Shown here in pieces: positions 9,088 through 15,953 of a DNA stretch of 64,000 nt. The position numbers and the translations under genes are program-made. Origin of the DNA: Gammaproteobacteria bacterium (GTDB lineage: Bacteria; Pseudomonadota; Gammaproteobacteria; Steroidobacterales; JABDKV01). Location: the NCBI GenBank assembly GCA_029862165.1, contig JAOTXU010000010.1, positions 1 through 64,000 of the forward strand, given 5' to 3'. The notes beneath the pieces are model-generated. The model ran no database searches. It saw nothing but the letters and a program-made list of their open reading frames with translations, and had not been told where the DNA came from. The stretch's first letter is position 1. The number at the start of each line of letters is the position of its first letter.

Positions 9088-10418
9088 TGGCAGACGAAAC
9101 GAAACAGATCGAAGCTGAAGGCGCCGACCAGGCAGTGCTCTCGGGGCGGTCTCTGGATATCAAGGTGGCAGCATTGGGGTTGCTGGCGTTTCTGCTTCTG
9201 ATGTTCGTGCTGACCCGCTGGTTGTTTCCCACGGGTATATCGATAAACGACGATAGTCTGGGTAAAACGGGCGCCGAGCCTGATGGATCAACCCATCGCG
9301 AGGTGTCTTATTCAGACCAGGATGGCGAGACAGGCGCGAGCGTGGCCGAGGTGATTTCGATCCGTCGTAATGTTCAGGTCAGGGGTGCCGATGAACTTGC
9401 CTGGTCGAACGCGCGGGAGGGAGCGGTACTGGCCAATCGCGACTCGTTGCAGACATCTCGGCATTCCGGCGCGACCGTAAAATTCGACGATAACAGCCAG
9501 ATCCAGATCGGTTCCGATTCCCTCATTGTTTTCCAGCGTGGCGTTTCCGATCCGTTCACCGCCCGACGGACAAACTCAATCGTCATGATGGAAGGCACGT
9601 TGGGCGCACAGTTCGCTTCATCCGACGAAGATCCTTTGCATCTTGAGGTCGCCTTGCCCAATGGTGTAGCGCGATTTGTCGGCGGCGACAGCGACGCGGC
9701 GGTGGCATTCAACATCAACGTCAATCCGGATCTCTCATCGTCGGTTTCAGTCATGTCTGGTACCGGTGTAGTCACCATCGGTGGGCACACCGCAACGATC
9801 GATGCCGAACACGGTATGACCATCAGCATCAAGGGTGAGGTACTCGAGGAAAGCAAGCTGCCCGGACTTCCCACCGGTATTCGGCCCCACGACCGCGTGG
9901 TTTATGAATATCGCGCGTTGCCGCCAGAAGTGGGTTTTTCATGGAACGCGATTGCGGGTATTGATCGCTATCGCTTTCGTCTCGCACGCGATGCAGAGAT
10001 GAGCGATATCGTAATCGACGAACGGCTCGGCGCCCGGCAATTTGAATATGGTGGCTTACAGGATAGCACTTATTACTGGCGGGTTAGCGCGATGGATGGT
10101 TTCCTGGAGGGGCCAGCATCCGCTCTGCACACCGTGCGTTTGGTTCGTGATACGCAGCCACCGGCCCTGAAACTGCAGCCATCGGAAGTTCTGGCTGGGC
10201 AAAACGCCGTTGTCGTACGTGGCCATACTGATCCCGCGGCACTTGTCTACATACAAGGCGAGGCGATCGTCACAGCGGCGGGTAGTTTTGAACAGCAAGT
10301 GCCTATCGATCCGGGCACGAATCTTATCGTAGTCGAGGCCGTGGATGATGCCGGCAACGTCGCGTATGACTCTCAGATTATCAATTCCAACACCACAATC
10401 AACGGAGGCGGCAAATGA
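9087..10418 (+). CDS. Membrane-anchored FecR-domain protein with C-terminal Ig/fibronectin-like modules
   Basis: This 443-residue protein has one transmembrane segment near the N-terminus (about 30-53, VAALGLLAFLLLMFVLTRWL) after a short acidic cytoplasmic tail, so most of it is periplasmic. Residues about 95-260 match a FecR domain: a leading strand VISIRRNVQVRG, a repeated GAVLANRDSLQT / GATVKFDDNSQIQIGSDSLIVF pattern, and GTLGAQF. A fibronectin-like domain follows (about 290-345, YYWRVSAMDG), then an Ig-like repeat resembling those in the giant protein (about 365-430, LVYIQGEAIV). FecR proteins are known as partners of ECF sigma factors, but none is encoded here; the next genes are a histidine kinase and a REC-GGDEF protein. 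It could sense or stabilise the surface structure. It overlaps both neighbours by 1-3 bases, implying translational coupling. Confidence 0.8.
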   Translation: MADETKQIEAEGADQAVLSGRSLDIKVAALGLLAFLLLMFVLTRWLFPTGISINDDSLGKTGAEPDGSTHREVSYSDQDGETGASVAEVISIRRNVQVRGADELAWSNAREGAVLANRDSLQTSRHSGATVKFDDNSQIQIGSDSLIVFQRGVSDPFTARRTNSIVMMEGTLGAQFASSDEDPLHLEVALPNGVARFVGGDSDAAVAFNINVNPDLSSSVSVMSGTGVVTIGGHTATIDAEHGMTISIKGEVLEESKLPGLPTGIRPHDRVVYEYRALPPEVGFSWNAIAGIDRYRFRLARDAEMSDIVIDERLGARQFEYGGLQDSTYYWRVSAMDGFLEGPASALHTVRLVRDTQPPALKLQPSEVLAGQNAVVVRGHTDPAALVYIQGEAIVTAAGSFEQQVPIDPGTNLIVVEAVDDAGNVAYDSQIINSNTTINGGGK

Positions 10419-12253
10419 AACGCCTTGCTATCCCTATCCGGGTTAAATTACTACTCGCAGTACTGGCGCTCGTCATGCTGGTGGTGGCTTTAATCACAGT
10501 TTCGATGGCGAATTTGTTTCACGACGACAAAACAACATACATCCGTGATCTCACCTCGATTATGGCTGTGCAGATGTCACGTGAGACGAACGTTATGGTG
10601 CAAAGTTACACGGAAAACCTGTCTGTCTTTGCCGACACCTTGTTTGATACAGAGCTGGGTGCCAATCAGAAACAGAACCTGATCCAGAACTTGTTTTCCA
10701 GCTTCAGCGAGTTTGTTGCCGTGAGTGTGATTCGCGAAAACACGCAGCCGGTGATGGTGTACGACGCGGCATCCTTACAGGAAGTGGCGCTAACGTCTCG
10801 GGATCTTTTGGCGCATCACGCCGATAACCCGCCGCCGTTTGCCAAGCTGGCCGGAGGCGTCTACGTAAGTAACGCGACTTTCAACCCGGATCTGCCGATG
10901 ATATCCATAACAGTGGCCCGTGAGACCGCAGCGGATGGCGTGCCGGTCGTCATCGTCGGCTTCGTCAAGTTGGCCCGGTTGATGGAACTGGCCGGGCGTT
11001 CAACGTCTTTCGAGACGTGGATTACCGACAGCGATGGCGTTCTTATCGCCCACAGTGATGAATCTCTTGTCTTGTCGAGAAGAAAGCGTGAGGCGCTGGA
11101 CGACGCCGTGGCACTCAGTTCATACGAACATGCGCTTAGCACCACACTGGATTTCGAACGCGGCGGTGAGCGGTACATCGGTGGCTTTGCCCGCACACGC
11201 GTCGGGGCAATGAACGCGGGCGTTGAGATTCCACGCAGCGCGGCGTATCTCACCGCGCGAAAATTGCTGAGCAATTTGATGGTGATCGCCCTGATATTAT
11301 TTTCCGGCGCGACACTGGTCAGTCTGTTTATGGCAAGACGCCTGACGCGTCCATTGGACCGGCTGACCAAGGCAGTGCGTGACATCGGTAAGGGTAATTT
11401 CGAGGTGAACGTTGAAAGTGGCAGCCGCGATGAGCTGGGCATTCTGGCGGATTCGTTCAACCAGATGACTCATGAGCTGAAAGACCGTGACACAGATCTT
11501 GAGCAGGCCAATCTGGCACTGGTGCAGTCGGAGAAGATGGCCGCCTTCGGTCAGCTTGGAGCCGGTATCGCGCATGAAGTAAAAAATCCACTCGCCGGTA
11601 TTCTCGGTTATGCCCAATTGGCGTTGCGTAAAGTGGCGGACGACAGTCCATTGCGCAAGCATCTCGACATCATAGAGAAAGAAACTCGGCGCTGTACCGA
11701 AATTATCACCAACCTACTGAAGTTCGCTCGTCAGGAAAAAGCGGAGCAGAAACGCGTGCAAGTCAACGACGTGGTGCACGACGCGCTCGGCATCGTCGAT
11801 CACCAGTTAAGCATTAACCAGGTCAGCATCGAAAAAATGCTGACGTCTGGGTTGCCCGACGTGTACGCTAACGCCAACCAGCTTCAACAGGTGCTAATGA
11901 ACCTTGCTGTCAATGCGCAACAGGCGATGCATGGCACGCCGGGCTCGTTCAGTATTGCGACACACCTGGTCGACGATGAACACATCGAGATACGTATCAG
12001 CGACACTGGCCCGGGTATGCCGGCCGACGTACGGGACAAGATATTCGAGCCGTTCTTTACCACCAAGCCGGCCGGGGAGGGCACCGGGCTGGGTCTATCG
12101 GTGTCCTACGGCATCATCCGCGATCACGGTGGCGATATCGTGGTCGAGTCCGAAGTGGGCCAGGGCACCAGCTTTATTGTCACATTACCGGTGGCGGCAG
12201 CAGAAACCGACGATGTGGCCCAGATCGAGGCCGAGGCAGAGGTCGTAGTGTGA
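10415..12253 (+). CDS. Sensor histidine kinase (periplasmic Cache-like sensor, HAMP, HisKA, HATPase)
   Basis: This 612-residue kinase starts in an ATGA overlap with the FecR gene. A transmembrane helix at about 11-31 and a second at about 290-308 enclose a periplasmic Cache-like sensor (about 32-285). HAMP follows (about 308-362), then a coiled linker and the HisKA dimer domain, with the phosphoacceptor His387 in [19 protein letters not shown]. The ATPase domain has the N-box around Asn500 ([11 protein letters not shown]), a G1 box SDTGPGMP and a G2 box [15 protein letters not shown], so it should be active. No receiver domain is fused; the likely partner is the REC-GGDEF protein 80 bp downstream. 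The ligand is unknown; linkage to the surface proteins suggests it monitors the envelope or the assembled structure. Confidence 0.9.
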   Translation: MKRLAIPIRVKLLLAVLALVMLVVALITVSMANLFHDDKTTYIRDLTSIMAVQMSRETNVMVQSYTENLSVFADTLFDTELGANQKQNLIQNLFSSFSEFVAVSVIRENTQPVMVYDAASLQEVALTSRDLLAHHADNPPPFAKLAGGVYVSNATFNPDLPMISITVARETAADGVPVVIVGFVKLARLMELAGRSTSFETWITDSDGVLIAHSDESLVLSRRKREALDDAVALSSYEHALSTTLDFERGGERYIGGFARTRVGAMNAGVEIPRSAAYLTARKLLSNLMVIALILFSGATLVSLFMARRLTRPLDRLTKAVRDIGKGNFEVNVESGSRDELGILADSFNQMTHELKDRDTDLEQANLALVQSEKMAAFGQLGAGIAHEVKNPLAGILGYAQLALRKVADDSPLRKHLDIIEKETRRCTEIITNLLKFARQEKAEQKRVQVNDVVHDALGIVDHQLSINQVSIEKMLTSGLPDVYANANQLQQVLMNLAVNAQQAMHGTPGSFSIATHLVDDEHIEIRISDTGPGMPADVRDKIFEPFFTTKPAGEGTGLGLSVSYGIIRDHGGDIVVESEVGQGTSFIVTLPVAAAETDDVAQIEAEAEVVV

Positions 12254-12333
12254 CTGGGCTCAAAGTTCGCCAGTGCATCGTTAGATATATTAATCGAATG
12301 ATAATAATGAACGTTTTACATAAGGGATAAGGG

Positions 12334-13308
12334 ATGCATCACGTACTCGTGGTCGATGATGACGCAGCGATACGCGGCATAGTCGCGGAAGTGTTGAGCG
12401 ATGATGGTCATGCCGTCGAGGCAGTCGAGAGTGCGGAACAGGCACTCGAGCGGCTGACAAAAGGTGGCATTGACCTCGTCATCACCGACATACGCATGTC
12501 TGGCATGGACGGCCTGTCCCTGTTGAAAGAGATACGCCGGAACGATAACATTCTTCAGGTCATCATCATGACCAGTCACGGTACGATGGACAGCGCCGTC
12601 GGCGCGCTCAAGTCTGGCGCCTACGATTTTCTGACCAAGCCGTTCGAGAACCTCGAAATTATTTCGACGACCGCCAAGCGCGCGCTGGATGCGGTGAAAA
12701 TGGCACGTGAGAAGGTCCTGCTCGTTGCCACGTTGACACGCAACAACGAAGAACTCGAACGAATGAACAATTTCTTCCGCGACTTGGCCATAAAGGATGG
12801 TTTGACCAACCTTTATAATCATCGCCACCTGCAGGAAGCGCTAACCGTCGAAGTGGAACGATCCAAGCGTTACAAGCGCGACGTCTCGGTGTTGTTCATC
12901 GATGTTGATTACTTCAAGACCTATAACGATACTCAGGGCCATCCCGCGGGCGACGAAGTGTTGCGCAGTCTTGCCAAGATATTGCTTGAACATGCACGCG
13001 ACGCGGATACCGTCGCGCGCTGGGGCGGTGAGGAGTTTGTCATCCTCGCACCCGAAACCAGCGCTGAACAGGCGCGGGAACTCGCCGAGCGCTTGCGAGC
13101 CGCCGTGTCCGCCTTCCCGTTCCAGGGCCGCGAAACCCAACCTAATGGTTTGATTACCATCAGTGTCGGCGTCGCTACCCTCGATCCAAACGGCTCGCAC
13201 GAATCACTCGTATCGCGCGCCGATGCGGCCGTCTACGAAGCCAAAGCTGCCGGCCGCAACACCGTCCGCGTCGCCCCTTCCGACTCCCCGGAAGTCAGCA
13301 CAGTCTAG
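12334..13308 (+). CDS. Response regulator with diguanylate cyclase output (REC-GGDEF)
   Basis: This 324-residue protein has an N-terminal receiver domain (about 2-118) with acidic residues DDD8-10, the phosphoacceptor Asp52 in VITDIRMSGMDG, and the conserved Lys in FLTKPF. A GGDEF domain follows (about 155-315) with the active signature GGEEF at 231-235 and the inhibitory-site motif RDAD at 222-225, exactly five residues before it. It should therefore make c-di-GMP under control of phosphorylation by the upstream kinase, with product feedback. Purine-rich AAGGGATAAGGG lies directly before the ATG. It is the last gene of the plus-strand cluster and gives the surface system a second-messenger output. 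Confidence 0.92.
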   Translation: MHHVLVVDDDAAIRGIVAEVLSDDGHAVEAVESAEQALERLTKGGIDLVITDIRMSGMDGLSLLKEIRRNDNILQVIIMTSHGTMDSAVGALKSGAYDFLTKPFENLEIISTTAKRALDAVKMAREKVLLVATLTRNNEELERMNNFFRDLAIKDGLTNLYNHRHLQEALTVEVERSKRYKRDVSVLFIDVDYFKTYNDTQGHPAGDEVLRSLAKILLEHARDADTVARWGGEEFVILAPETSAEQARELAERLRAAVSAFPFQGRETQPNGLITISVGVATLDPNGSHESLVSRADAAVYEAKAAGRNTVRVAPSDSPEVSTV

Positions 13309-13320
13309 CATCGCGCTTCT

Positions 13321-13389
13321 GCCTAACAAGGCGTTGCAGCAGACGTGACCCCGTCAGTCGATTGGCGGCTTAAGGCACGGCCGTTGCAG
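13321..13389 (+). mobile_element. Integron attC-like recombination site (possibly degenerate)
   Basis: The 5' half GCCTAACAAGGCGTTGCAGC followed by AGACG has the layout of an attC left end: R'' GCCTAAC, then CGTT..AGC.GACG as in aadA-type cassette sites. The 3' half contains GGCGGCTTAAGGCACGG and CCGTTGCAG, resembling the right half GCGGCTTAA...GCGTTAG, but the final R' box is GTTGCAG instead of GTTAGGC. A further GACTAGGC at 13393-13400 could serve as a diverged right end. The site lies just after the REC-GGDEF stop and before three small genes. The match is from memory of cassette consensus, not from a search, and no integrase is in the window. Confidence 0.45.
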
Positions 13390-13467
13390 CTGGACTAGGC
13401 GTCAGGATGCGGGCTTTCTGTCGTAACTACTATCACAATGGCAAGACTTCTCAAGTCGGAGGACGCA

Positions 13468-13815
13468 ATGTCAAGTCCAATCGATTTTTTTGACATTGCT
13501 GGTCCAGATGACTCTGTGCTGCGCACGTTTTATTCCGCGATTTTCGGATGGGAGGCAGATCAAGCTGGTCAGTTCAGCGTTCAGGTCACATCGCCAGTTA
13601 AGGGAGCATTTCGTAGGGATCCGACTGAGAAGAGAATATACATAGGTGTTCCAGACGTTGCCGCTGCGCTGGGCCAAATTGAGCGGTCTGGCGGGACTGT
13701 TGACGTGGCTCAATTCGAAGTTCCGGGTGTTGTCGTTTTAGGGTTGTTTAAGGACCCGGCCGGTAACCCGATGGGCCTCGTTGAGATGGACGGGAATAGC
13801 CCTCGCATTCCGTGA
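13468..13815 (+). CDS. VOC (glyoxalase/bleomycin-resistance fold) family protein
   Basis: This gene encodes 115 residues from the ATG at 13468, chosen over an upstream ATG (13438) because CGGAGGA at 13457-13463 is correctly spaced and the protein then begins SSPIDFFDIAGPD as in VOC proteins. The fold signature is FDIAGPDDSVLRTFYSAIFGW at the N-terminus and VVVLGLFKDPAGNPMGLVE at the C-terminus, one beta-alpha-beta-beta-beta pair in each half. VOC proteins bind a metal and small substrates in glyoxalase, dioxygenase and antibiotic-binding roles; the substrate cannot be read here. It is the first of three small same-strand genes after the attC-like site, which fits a captured gene cassette. Confidence 0.8.
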   Translation: MSSPIDFFDIAGPDDSVLRTFYSAIFGWEADQAGQFSVQVTSPVKGAFRRDPTEKRIYIGVPDVAAALGQIERSGGTVDVAQFEVPGVVVLGLFKDPAGNPMGLVEMDGNSPRIP

Positions 13816-13863
13816 TAATTCAAACTAACATCACAAGTTGAAATGCGACGATAGCGTAACTGG

Positions 13864-14277
13864 ATGTCAAGGACCCTAATGTATTATGTAGTTGAAACCG
13901 GAAAGTCTTTCGATCAAGCATCAGCGGATCTTGATTCCGCCGTTAAACGAAACGGCTTCGGTGTACTTCATGTCCACGACTTGGGCGCCACACTGCGTAG
14001 CAAGGGCATTCGATTCGAGGAAAAATGCAAGGTTTTTGAAGTTTGCAACCCCATCCAGGCAGCGAAAGTTTTGTCCACCGACATGCGCTTAAATATGGCC
14101 CTGCCCTGTCGAATATCGGTATTTACGGAGCGCGGGCAAACCAAGATTGGTCTCATCAAACCCGTGCAAATGCTGTCGGCCCTGTCTAAGGACGCAACCT
14201 TACTCGAAGTAGCCGAGGAGGTTGAGTCGAAAACGATACAAATGATCGACGAGGCAAAAGGAACTGACGCCGCATAG
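13864..14277 (+). CDS. DUF302 family protein
   Basis: This 137-residue cytosolic protein begins with YYVVETGKSFDQASADLDSAVKRNGFGVLHVHDLGATL, continues with EVCNPIQAAKVLSTDMRLNMALPCRISVF, and ends with a helix. This is the standard DUF302 alpha/beta layout (about 130 residues), with the conserved N-P after C and the L-P-C-R-I segment. The biochemical function of DUF302 is not established; members are often found near thiol, oxidative-stress or electron-transport genes. The gene is separated from the VOC gene by 48 bp, with no attC-like motif between them. No strong ribosome-binding site is seen. Its base composition is lower in GC than the flanking cluster. Confidence 0.8.
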   Translation: MSRTLMYYVVETGKSFDQASADLDSAVKRNGFGVLHVHDLGATLRSKGIRFEEKCKVFEVCNPIQAAKVLSTDMRLNMALPCRISVFTERGQTKIGLIKPVQMLSALSKDATLLEVAEEVESKTIQMIDEAKGTDAA

Positions 14278-14330
14278 ACATGGTATTGAAGCAGTATCAA
14301 AGTCTTTGAATCAAATATCGGGAGTAAAAA

Positions 14331-14648
14331 ATGTCTCAATTTATAATTACGTACATCGGTGGTAACAAGCCATCCAGCAAGGAAGAAGGTATGGCGCACA
14401 TGGCAAAATATCGAGCGTGGCTTTCCTCGTTGGGGGAATCGGCAGTGAGTCCTGCGAATCCACTTGGGAATACACATACAGTGAACTCAGATGGAACAGT
14501 AGTCGAGGGCGGTAAATCATCAATGTCCGGCTACACAATAGTTGAAGCCGATTCGATTGATGATGCTATTTCAATAGCAAAAGAATGTCCCTTTCTTGAT
14601 ATTGGTGGATCGCTTGAGGTGTCTGCGTTGATGCAGATGCCAGGCTAA
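14331..14648 (+). CDS. YCII-related (YciI-like) small protein
   Basis: This 105-residue protein has a ferredoxin-like layout: FIITYIGGNKPSSKEEGMAH, a helix AKYRAWLSSLGESAV, a strand SMSGYTIVEADS, and DDAISIAKECPFL before a final strand with LEVSALMQM. This is the YCII/DGPF family pattern. Many family members have unknown activity; some cleave chlorinated or lactone-type intermediates and others accompany ECF sigma factors, but no sigma gene is present. GGGAG at about 14320-14324 precedes the ATG. Its AT-rich codon use (Ile ATA, Ser TCA) sets it apart from the genes on both sides and supports recent acquisition together with the VOC and DUF302 genes. Confidence 0.8.
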   Translation: MSQFIITYIGGNKPSSKEEGMAHMAKYRAWLSSLGESAVSPANPLGNTHTVNSDGTVVEGGKSSMSGYTIVEADSIDDAISIAKECPFLDIGGSLEVSALMQMPG

Positions 14649-14680
14649 AAAACATCTAAGCGGCGCGTCTTAAGTGGTTA

Positions 14681-14998
14681 CTACTCCTCGCGCGACAACG
14701 ATGCGTAATAGGCAGCCAGGTCGGCAATATCCTCGTCACTTAGCCCCTGCACGAACATCGCCATCATGGGAGCCTCTATTTCCCCTGTTTTGTAGGCCCG
14801 CATGACACTGACGAAGTCTTTTGGATCTTGACCGGCTATGGGCGGATTCTCTCCAACGCCTTCGCCTTCGACACCATGGCAACTGACGCATTGGGAAGCC
14901 TTTTCCCGGCCTGCGTCAGAGTTACCGCCGGCTATGGCCGGTCCAATTGCCAAAACAGCACATACCGCTATTAACTGCACAACAGAAAATCTGCTCAC
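14681..14998 (-). CDS. Small periplasmic class I cytochrome c
   Basis: The preferred start is GTG at 14998, because CAGGAG at 15005-15010 sits six bases upstream and the product then opens with a proper signal peptide (SRFSVVQLIAVCAVLAIGPAIAGG). An ATG at 15031 would add eleven residues before it. The mature part, about 80 residues, carries the heme motif CVSCH and a distal methionine in the PMMAMFVQGLSDEDIADLAAYY segment, as in cytochrome c553/c5-like proteins that carry electrons between respiratory complexes. It faces the YCII gene tail to tail and is divergent from the rquA-like gene. Confidence 0.88.
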   Translation of the reverse strand: MSRFSVVQLIAVCAVLAIGPAIAGGNSDAGREKASQCVSCHGVEGEGVGENPPIAGQDPKDFVSVMRAYKTGEIEAPMMAMFVQGLSDEDIADLAAYYASLSREE

Positions 14999-15004
14999 TT
15001 GAAA

Positions 15005-15010
15005 CTCCTG
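15005..15010 (-). promoter_or_regulatory. Ribosome-binding site fixing the cytochrome c GTG start
   Basis: CAGGAG on the minus strand lies six bases before the GTG at 14998. No comparable site precedes the upstream ATG at 15031, so this motif decides the start. Confidence 0.6.
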
Positions 15011-15120
15011 TAACTCACTTGCCCATGTCACTCATTGTTTAATTAAGCTTATTTATACGCTCCGGCCAACCGATGAAACATACGTAGTTACCCTGAGTGT
15101 TATAGTTGGCAAATTCTTGG

Positions 15121-15885
15121 ATGATTATTGTTATGAATGTTGCGAGAATAAGAAGAAGGCTGGCGCCTGTACCCAGACTACGGTCCCAGCAGGAATCCAG
15201 TGCGAATTCGGGGGTCGAGACGATCCAGCTCGAGATTCCCGATTATCTCCTCAATACCTATGACTGGGCTTATGCCGACCCGCGAAACGTAGCCTTCCTC
15301 GACCGGGAAATTGTTGTAAAGAGCATTCTTTGGGCACAACACAAGAAGCTCCAGCGCGTTGCGTTCGAAGAAATCGAGGCAGGTCAGAGCGTTCTGCAGC
15401 CAGCTTCGGTTTACGGCGGCTTCTCGCTGAACCTGGCCCAACACCTTGGGCCTGAAGGGCGTCTCGAAATTACAGACATCCTGCCCATACAGGTTTTACG
15501 GTGTCGCCAAAAACTCCGGGCCATGCCCCAGGTAACGGTGCGCCTGGCAAATGCGCGGTATCCGTCCGGCAAGTTGTACGATCGGGTGTGTTGCTATTTT
15601 CTGCTCCATGAAATGCCCGATGATTATCAGCGAGCTGTCACGGATGCCCTGCTTGACAGTATTGTTCCCGACGGCAAGGTGATATTCGTTGATTATCACA
15701 AGCCTCATTGGGCACATCCGCTAAAAGCCGTCATGAGTTGTGTCTTCAATACACTCGAGCCCTATGCCAAGAGCCTGTGGCGACAGGAAATCTCCGGGTT
15801 TGCGACTCACAGCGAGAAGTTCAAATGGCGCAAGGAAACCTACTTCGGTGGCCTATTCCAGAAGGTTGTGGCGGAGCGTCGCTAA
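15121..15885 (+). CDS. rquA: RquA-like rhodoquinone biosynthesis protein
   Basis: About 254 residues are encoded from the ATG at 15121; TTG at 15106 or ATG at 15133 are alternatives, and no ribosome-binding site decides among them. The protein resembles a class I methyltransferase fold but with the features of RquA: an N-terminal IPDYLLNTYDWAYADPRNV segment, SVLQPASVYGGF replacing the usual glycine-rich SAM loop, ITDILPIQVLRCRQKL, CCYFLLHEMPDDYQRAV, and FVDYHKPHWAHPL followed by LEPYAKSLWRQEI. RquA converts ubiquinone to rhodoquinone, a low-potential quinone used with fumarate reductase under low oxygen. Assignment rests on remembered family motifs. No other quinone or fumarate reductase gene is nearby; a small cytochrome c gene is divergent. 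Confidence 0.75.
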   Translation: MIIVMNVARIRRRLAPVPRLRSQQESSANSGVETIQLEIPDYLLNTYDWAYADPRNVAFLDREIVVKSILWAQHKKLQRVAFEEIEAGQSVLQPASVYGGFSLNLAQHLGPEGRLEITDILPIQVLRCRQKLRAMPQVTVRLANARYPSGKLYDRVCCYFLLHEMPDDYQRAVTDALLDSIVPDGKVIFVDYHKPHWAHPLKAVMSCVFNTLEPYAKSLWRQEISGFATHSEKFKWRKETYFGGLFQKVVAERR

Positions 15886-15953
15886 CCAGGTATTGTCGCC
15901 GTCAGGACGCTTGATCGGCAACACGGTCATCCGGTAATCGCGGCAACGGCGCT

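Noticed and set aside
10861..11460. 199-residue open frame on the minus strand
   Set aside because: It is a shadow of the histidine kinase sensor and HAMP region.
13816..13863. Possible second attC site between the VOC and DUF302 genes
   Set aside because: CTAACATCACAAGTTG resembles the left end only loosely, and no matching right half is present.
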